This document shows, in pieces, positions 19,703 through 24,556 of a stretch of DNA of 24,556 bases. The stretch is from assembly GCA_964617995.1 (NCBI GenBank), contig CAZTXD010000043.1:1-24556 (forward strand), in the 5' to 3' direction. Source of the DNA: CAZTXD01 sp964617995 (lineage in GTDB: Bacteria; Actinomycetota; Acidimicrobiia; Spongiisociales; ZC4RG35). The position numbers and the translations under genes were made by a program. The notes under the pieces are model-generated. The model saw nothing but the letters and a program-made list of their open reading frames with translations. It was not told the DNA's origin and searched no databases. The number at the start of each line of letters is the position of its first letter. Within the stretch, counting starts at the first letter, position 1.

Positions 19703-21916
19703 ATGTCTCAGTCGAAGCGTCCCGAGGACCGGCAGGCACCCCCGCCCGGTGAGACGGTCGAGTTACGCGTCCACGGGGTAGGGGGTGCATCACCCGAGGA
19801 GCTGCTCGATGTTCCTCTCACCGAGCTGGTGGCAGGCGACGAAGGAGCCGGTTTCTTCCGTCCCTGGAAGCAGCTCGGCGCCTCCTCACCCGCCCTGGAG
19901 GGCTATTCGTGGGGCGGGTTGACGTCGGCGGCGCGGCTGCGGGCGCTGTGGGTCCTGCTCACGCCCTTCGCCCTGGCCAACCTGGCCGGCTGGATGCTGC
20001 GTCATGGAGGCGACCCCACCGACCTCGAGCCCCGCGGTCGTCTCCGCATGGAGACGGCGGCAGTGGCCCTGATCCGCATCTTCGGGGTCGTTCTCACGGT
20101 GGCGGCGGTGGGCTTCCTGGCAGTGGCGAGCATGGACCTGATCGGGTTTCAGTGCGGCACCCATCCGACCTGTGCCGGGGGACGTTGGTGGCTGTCTCCG
20201 TGGGAGAGCCAGGTGGTTTCGAACGATGGCGGCCGGGCCGTGGCGGTTGGCGCCCTGGTCCCGGTGGGGGCCGCCATGGGGCTCGCCTGGCTCGCCCGCC
20301 GCAGCCAGATCGCCATCCACGAGGGCCGTCGGGGCGCGTTTCGGGGGGCTTCGGACCCGGCATTGCGGGTCAACCTCTTCCATCCCGAGATATGGGAGTC
20401 GCCCCACGTCGCCCATCGTCTCGGGTTCACCCATTCCGCCGCCGCCCTGGCCGCCGTCGGAGTCACGGTCACGTCGGTATCCGATCACGCCGCCGGCACC
20501 GGGGCGGGGTGGCTCACGATCGCCGGGTGGGCCCTGGTGGTGCTGACGGTCCTGGCCGCCGGGCGCCTGGAGGGGGTGGCCGGCCGATTCCATGTCGGGC
20601 TGTTCCTGGTCGGCTCCCTGCACCTGGTCGTGGCCCTGGCCCGCATATGGACGGCAGGCGCTCCCGGCCAGATGTCGGGCCCGCTACCGGGAGGTCGGGT
20701 GGTTCCGGCCGTGCTGCTGCCGGTGTACCCGCTGGTGGCGCTGGCGGCCGGAGGAGCGGCGTTGATGCTGTGGCGGCGCAACCGTCACGGGCGCCTCCGG
20801 GTGGCCTTGGTCCCTCCCGTTCTGCTCCTGGCGGCCGCCGGCCTCGTCAACACCGTCGGGTCGGGTCTCCTCATCAGGTTGGCGGATCTGCTGGGGACGC
20901 CGGTGGCGGCCTCCGATCACCCGGCGGCGGGTCCCATGACCCAGCCTCCCATCGTCTACGCCGACGTCGTGGCCGACTCGGCGGTGGTGACGGTCTTCGG
21001 TCTGGTGGTGATGGCCGTCGTGGTGGGAGTGGTCTGGCTCCGGGCGGGGAGCGGCGCCGGCTGCGAGGAGCTGGCGGTCCGCTACGCCGGGCGGGGCGGC
21101 CTCGACTGCACGAGGTCCGACGACCAGGAATGGGCGCGCCAGGTGGGCAAAGCCGAGACGGCGGCCCGTCTCACCGATCAGGCGGCGGTGGTGCTCGGAT
21201 GGGTCACGCTGATCATCCTGGTCGCGGTCACCGCCGCGATCCTCCTGGCCTCCGACGAGACCGGCGTGGGGCTGGGGGAATGGTCGGACCGGCTGGCGCG
21301 CCCCGCCTCCGTGGTGCTGGGGTCGATCCCGGTTCTGGCGGTGATCGGGATCTCCCGTCTGTACCGCAGTCGACGCCTCCGCCGTGTGGTGGGGATCATC
21401 TGGGACGTGGCGACGTTCTGGCCGCGCTGGTACCACCCCTGGAGCCCACCCTCCTATGGCGAGAGGGCGGTGCCGCAGCTGGGTCACCGACTGGAGTTCC
21501 TGGCGGGCAGGGGCAGGGTGGTGCTCTCGGCCCACTCGCAGGGCTCGGTGATCGCGGTGGCGACCCTGACCCGCGCGACTCCCGAGACCCGCCGCCGGGT
21601 GGCGCTGCTGACCCATGGGTCACCCCTGACCCGCCTGTACGCCCGCTATTTCCCCGAGTACTGCGCCCCCCAGCTCTACTCCCACCTGGCGGGGAGGGTG
21701 GCGGGATGGATCAACCTGTGGCGGGCGACCGACTACATCGGGGGGAAGGTCGACGCCGACGGTGTCGACGATCGGGAGGTGTTCGACCCGCCGTCGACTC
21801 GGGCGCCGGCTCCGGGGGAGCCCCGCCCCCGCCCCTTCCGCCACTCCGACTACGACCGGACCGATGAGTACCACCGGGCTCTCGACGAGCTGACGGTGAA
21901 GCTGCCGTCCGCTTAG
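19703..21916 (+). CDS. Large polytopic membrane protein with alpha/beta-hydrolase motif
   Basis: A 737-residue protein. Near the N-terminus, VELRVHGVGGASPEELLD (residues 19-36) looks like the first hydrolase strand with its oxyanion HG motif. Then come EGYSWGGLTS and a long central region with about ten hydrophobic segments (roughly 75-560). A C-terminal domain carries LSAHSQGSVIAV with Ser612 as probable nucleophile, and candidate Asp677 (RATDY) and His714 (FRHSDY). The architecture suggests a lipase/esterase fold interrupted by a membrane insert, acting on lipid or cell-envelope esters (inference). Similar uncharacterised proteins occur in actinobacteria, from memory. The start could also be GTG 19661, directly after the DUF2339 stop; ATG 19703 is preferred because of the TAGTTT hexamer. 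Confidence 0.8.
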   Translation: MSQSKRPEDRQAPPPGETVELRVHGVGGASPEELLDVPLTELVAGDEGAGFFRPWKQLGASSPALEGYSWGGLTSAARLRALWVLLTPFALANLAGWMLRHGGDPTDLEPRGRLRMETAAVALIRIFGVVLTVAAVGFLAVASMDLIGFQCGTHPTCAGGRWWLSPWESQVVSNDGGRAVAVGALVPVGAAMGLAWLARRSQIAIHEGRRGAFRGASDPALRVNLFHPEIWESPHVAHRLGFTHSAAALAAVGVTVTSVSDHAAGTGAGWLTIAGWALVVLTVLAAGRLEGVAGRFHVGLFLVGSLHLVVALARIWTAGAPGQMSGPLPGGRVVPAVLLPVYPLVALAAGGAALMLWRRNRHGRLRVALVPPVLLLAAAGLVNTVGSGLLIRLADLLGTPVAASDHPAAGPMTQPPIVYADVVADSAVVTVFGLVVMAVVVGVVWLRAGSGAGCEELAVRYAGRGGLDCTRSDDQEWARQVGKAETAARLTDQAAVVLGWVTLIILVAVTAAILLASDETGVGLGEWSDRLARPASVVLGSIPVLAVIGISRLYRSRRLRRVVGIIWDVATFWPRWYHPWSPPSYGERAVPQLGHRLEFLAGRGRVVLSAHSQGSVIAVATLTRATPETRRRVALLTHGSPLTRLYARYFPEYCAPQLYSHLAGRVAGWINLWRATDYIGGKVDADGVDDREVFDPPSTRAPAPGEPRPRPFRHSDYDRTDEYHRALDELTVKLPSA

Positions 21917-21938
21917 GGGGTCGGAGGGGGTGGTCGGC

Positions 21939-21944
21939 TACCTT
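21939..21944 (+). promoter_or_regulatory. Candidate -10 of the RNB nuclease gene (TACCTT)
   Basis: TACCTT ends 8 bases before ATG 21953, repeating the spacing seen at other operon heads in this window. GCGGGGCG separates it from ATG; there is no clear -35. Confidence 0.5.
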
Positions 21945-21952
21945 GCGGGGCG

Positions 21953-23362
21953 ATGCGTCGCCGAATCCGGGTCGTCGAGCTGGCCGATGTCTTCGAACGC
22001 ATACGTCGGGAAGGGGACCTCCCGTTGGAGTTCCCCGACGGGGTCGAGGAGGAAGCCGCCGCCGACCTCCCCAACGTCTCCGATGCCGTCGATCTGCGTT
22101 CGGTCCCGTTCGTGACCATCGACCCTCCTGATGCCATGGATCTCGACCAGGCGGTGGCTTTCGAGCCCCTCCGCGGAGGATCCATCCGCCTCCGCTACGC
22201 CATCACCGACCTGAGCCGGTACGTGCCTCCCGGAGGAGCGATCGACGGAGAGGCCCGCCGCCGTGGCACGACGGTCTACTGCCCTGATCGGGCCGTTCCC
22301 CTCCATCCGGTCTCCTTGTCGGAGGGACGCGCCAGCCTCCATCCGGGCGCGGACCGTCCCGCCGTCGTCTTCGAGATCGACGTCGACGGTGATGGAGCGG
22401 TGGAGCGCTTCGACGTCCGCCGGGCCATCGTGCGGAGCAGGGAGCGCTTTGCCTACGCCGACCTCCAGGAGAGGTTCGAGAACGGGGATGCACCCGAGCC
22501 GGTCGCCCTACTGGAGCCCTTCGGCCGGGCCCGGCTGACCCGGGCAGTGGAGCGGGGTGCCCTGACCCTTCGCCTCCCAGAGCAGGTGGCGGTGCAGGCG
22601 AGCGGTCGATGGACCCTGACGTGCCGCAGCGATCTGCCGGTCGAGCGGTGGAACGCGGAGGTCTCGTTGCTCACGGGGATGGTGGCAGCCGACATCATGT
22701 TGGAAGCGGGAGTCGGGGTCCTCCGGACGCTGCCAGAGCCGGATACCGACGCCCTCGGGAGGCTCCGGGGCGCCGCCAAGGGGCTGGGCGTGGCCTGGTC
22801 ACGCGACATCCCCGTGGCCGAGCTGCTGGCCGGGCTCGATCCCGGCAAACCTCGCCAGCTCGCCCTGTACGAGGCCGCCACGCTCCTCCTGCGGGGGGCC
22901 GGGTACCGGGGATTCGTCGGAGGCGAGCCCGAGGGAGACATCGGCCACGCCGGAGTCGCCGCACACTACACCCACGTCACCGCTCCCCTGCGTCGACTCG
23001 TCGACCGCTTCACCCTGTCCGCCTGCGCCGAGCTGGCGGCGGATCGCCCCGTACCGGGATGGGTGGAGGAGGCGGTGGGCACCATTCCCGCCGTCATGGA
23101 GGAGACGGACGGACGGGCCGGGACGATCGAAGGTAGGTGCATCGACGCCGCCGAGGCATGGGTGATGGGCGGACGCATCGGGGAGGCCTTCGAGGCGGTC
23201 GTCGTCGACACCGGCGGCCGGGGCGCCCACATCTGGGTCGACGATCCGCCCATCCTCACCTGGGCGGAGGACGTGTGGGCCAAGGCCGGTCAGGTCATCG
23301 AGGTGCAGGTCGACGACACCGACGTCATTCGTGGCATGATCGCGTTCTCTCGAATCGACTGA
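21953..23362 (+). CDS. RNB-domain ribonuclease (RNase II/R family, short form)
   Basis: A 469-residue 3'-5' exoribonuclease core. The catalytic metal motif reads TIDPPDAMDLDQAV, with Asp57, Asp63 and Asp65 equivalent to E. coli RNase II Asp201, Asp207 and Asp209. The fourth acidic position (Asp210) is Gln66, a change I recall as common in actinobacterial members. Further RNB marks are YAITDLSRYVPPGGAID, VSLSEGRASLHPG and the RNA-binding/active-site segment HYTHVTAPLRRLVDRF. It is shorter than RNase R and lacks obvious cold-shock and S1 domains. ATG 21953 follows a TACCTT hexamer. The next gene starts 6 bases after the stop, so both may be co-transcribed. Confidence 0.93.
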   Translation: MRRRIRVVELADVFERIRREGDLPLEFPDGVEEEAAADLPNVSDAVDLRSVPFVTIDPPDAMDLDQAVAFEPLRGGSIRLRYAITDLSRYVPPGGAIDGEARRRGTTVYCPDRAVPLHPVSLSEGRASLHPGADRPAVVFEIDVDGDGAVERFDVRRAIVRSRERFAYADLQERFENGDAPEPVALLEPFGRARLTRAVERGALTLRLPEQVAVQASGRWTLTCRSDLPVERWNAEVSLLTGMVAADIMLEAGVGVLRTLPEPDTDALGRLRGAAKGLGVAWSRDIPVAELLAGLDPGKPRQLALYEAATLLLRGAGYRGFVGGEPEGDIGHAGVAAHYTHVTAPLRRLVDRFTLSACAELAADRPVPGWVEEAVGTIPAVMEETDGRAGTIEGRCIDAAEAWVMGGRIGEAFEAVVVDTGGRGAHIWVDDPPILTWAEDVWAKAGQVIEVQVDDTDVIRGMIAFSRID

Positions 23363-23368
23363 GATTGC

Positions 23369-24511
23369 ATGTGGCTGCTTGACCCAGACGTAACCCATCT
23401 GAACCACGGCTCGTTCGGTGCCACGCCGCTGCGCGTCCTCGAGGATCAGGACCAGTGGAGACGACGCCTGGAGGGTAACCCGGTGCGCTTCTTCGACGAG
23501 GAGTACCAGCCGGCCCTCGACGACGCCCGCGATCGCCTGATCGACTTCGTGGGGGGCGACGCCGCCACCACCGTTTTCGTCACCAACGCCACCAGCGCCA
23601 TCAACGCCGTGTTGGGTTCCGTGCAGCTCGGTCCCGGGGACGAGGTGGTGGTCACCAACCACGAGTACAACGCCTGCCGCAACGCCGCCGAGGCCTTCGC
23701 CGTCAGGGCGGGAGCCAAGGTAGTCGAGGTCCCCATTCCCTTTCCGCCCGCCTCCCCCAAGATGGTTGTCGAGCGGATCATGATGGCCGTCAATCACCAC
23801 ACACGCCTGGTCATCGTCGATCATGTCACTTCGCCCACCGCCCTGGTCTTCCCCGTGGAGGCGGTGGTGGCGGCCCTCGAGCCCGACGTGCCGGTGCTGG
23901 TCGACGGTGCCCACGCCCCGGGGATGATCGATCTCGACGTGGGCGTCGTGGGGGCTTCGTTCTACGTGGCCAACCTGCACAAATGGGTGTGTGCACCCAA
24001 GGGGGCGGCGTTCCTGTCGGTGGCGGAACGGCACTCCGCGTCGATCGAGCCGACCGTGATCAGCCACGGCTGGAACACCCAGGGTCCCGACCAGACCCGG
24101 ATGCACGCCCTGTTCGACTGGACAGGGACCTTCGACCCGTCGGCGCGTCTGGCGGTGCCCGCCGCCATCGACACCATGGGAACGGCCCATCCCGACGGCT
24201 GGGAGGGTGTCCGATCCGCCAACCACACCCTGGCGGTGGAAGGACGCCGCATCGTCGTCGACGCCCTCGGCCTGGATCCCGGTCCGGGGGAGGAGTGGCT
24301 GGGCTCGATGGCTGCGCTGGTGATCCCGGGCGAGCCGGAGGAGGGGGTCATCGTCGACGAGCTCACCTCCCGTCTCCGCCACCACCACGCCATCGAGGCA
24401 CCGGTGTTCTCGTGGGGCGGCCGCCGCATCCTGCGTCTCTCGGCGCAGCGCTACAACCGCCTCGACGACTTCCGCCGCCTCGTCGACGCCCTCGCCACCG
24501 AGCTGACCTGA
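23369..24511 (+). CDS. Isopenicillin N epimerase-like class V PLP enzyme
   Basis: A 380-residue fold-type I PLP enzyme. THLNHGSFGATP at the N-terminus, TNATSAINAVLGS, Asp179 in VLVDGAHAPGM and Lys205 in ANLHKWVCAPKGAAFL (the Schiff-base Lys) follow the CefD-like pattern; the end RRILRLSAQRYNRLDDF is also typical. CefD-like proteins are widespread in bacteria without penicillin genes and include cysteine-desulfurase-like and racemase-like enzymes, so the reaction is open. No beta-lactam genes are nearby. ATG 23369 lies 6 bases after the RNB nuclease stop and gives the normal family N-terminus. All expected PLP residues are present. Confidence 0.9.
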   Translation: MWLLDPDVTHLNHGSFGATPLRVLEDQDQWRRRLEGNPVRFFDEEYQPALDDARDRLIDFVGGDAATTVFVTNATSAINAVLGSVQLGPGDEVVVTNHEYNACRNAAEAFAVRAGAKVVEVPIPFPPASPKMVVERIMMAVNHHTRLVIVDHVTSPTALVFPVEAVVAALEPDVPVLVDGAHAPGMIDLDVGVVGASFYVANLHKWVCAPKGAAFLSVAERHSASIEPTVISHGWNTQGPDQTRMHALFDWTGTFDPSARLAVPAAIDTMGTAHPDGWEGVRSANHTLAVEGRRIVVDALGLDPGPGEEWLGSMAALVIPGEPEEGVIVDELTSRLRHHHAIEAPVFSWGGRRILRLSAQRYNRLDDFRRLVDALATELT

Positions 24512-24524
24512 TCCCGTTTTCGCG

Positions 24525-24556
24525 CATCGAATGCGCGCTATAGCGCGCATTCGATG
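24525..24556. repeat. Perfect 32-bp palindrome at the window end
   Basis: CATCGAATGCGCGCTA (24525-24540) is followed directly by its exact reverse complement (24541-24556), and the window stops there. It begins 13 bases after the last gene, preceded by CGTTTTCGCG. It could form a very stable hairpin and serve as a terminator. Because it coincides with the end of the sequence, it might also be an assembly or fold-back artefact. Confidence 0.85.

Noticed and set aside
23369..24511. Penicillin biosynthesis (cefD)
   Set aside because: CefD-like PLP enzymes are common outside beta-lactam clusters, and no synthetase or isopenicillin N synthase gene is nearby.
22799..24550. Minus-strand open frame (about 583 codons) opposite the RNB nuclease and CefD-like genes
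   Set aside because: It has no recognisable domain and is fully antisense to two genes with intact catalytic motifs; it also starts within the terminal palindrome.
1..24556. Genomic island, prophage or antiphage system
   Set aside because: No integrase, transposase, tRNA junction, restriction or toxin-antitoxin gene was seen, and composition looks even apart from the short operator.

Overview
The window is GC-rich DNA (roughly two-thirds G+C, judged by eye) with tightly packed genes. The lineage signals are GTG starts, many stop/start overlaps, apparently leaderless promoters, a Thr-rich Ser/Thr kinase and an actinobacterial-type RNB nuclease. These point to a high-GC Actinomycetota chromosome, possibly Acidimicrobiia; the class is inference only. 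No phage, transposon, CRISPR or RNA gene was seen. No gene-free stretch exceeds 300 bases; the longest is about 170 bases (8983-9151).

Layout. (1) 1-3403, minus: a histidine-utilisation operon hutH-hutI followed by a DUF169 gene cut by the window edge. (2) 3447-4905, plus: hotdog thioesterase, HAD/haloacid-dehalogenase-like hydrolase, CoA-binding protein. (3) 4916-6420, minus: small helical protein and acyl-CoA dehydrogenase, sharing a bidirectional terminator with block 2. (4) 6481-8982, plus: SDR, enoyl-CoA hydratase-like, metallo-beta-lactamase-fold and RidA-like genes, all joined by GTGA overlaps. (5) 9152-12705, minus: MerR regulator, tryptophan 2,3-dioxygenase, kynureninase-like enzyme, MgtC-like membrane protein. 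(6) 12769-16641, plus: small membrane protein, 2-aminobenzoate/benzoate-CoA ligase-like gene, NarL-type sensor kinase and response regulator. (7) 16720-24511, plus: Ser/Thr kinase, DUF2339 membrane protein, polytopic membrane protein with a hydrolase motif, RNB-domain ribonuclease, CefD-like PLP enzyme. The window ends exactly at a 32-bp perfect palindrome.

How it may work together. Blocks 4-6 (with 2 and 3 as possible helpers) look like a route for tryptophan: KynA opens the indole ring, a kynureninase-like enzyme releases anthranilate, the ligase makes anthraniloyl-CoA, and SDR/hydratase/MBL/RidA/acyl-CoA dehydrogenase/thioesterase genes resemble the lower part of the aerobic 2-aminobenzoyl-CoA pathway. 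The 2-aminobenzoyl-CoA monooxygenase/reductase and a recognisable kynurenine formamidase are not in the window. Histidine catabolism lies beside it, so this is an amino-acid-catabolism island. A large AT-rich dyad (12708-12748) between the MerR gene and the divergent small membrane-protein gene is the most striking regulatory element.
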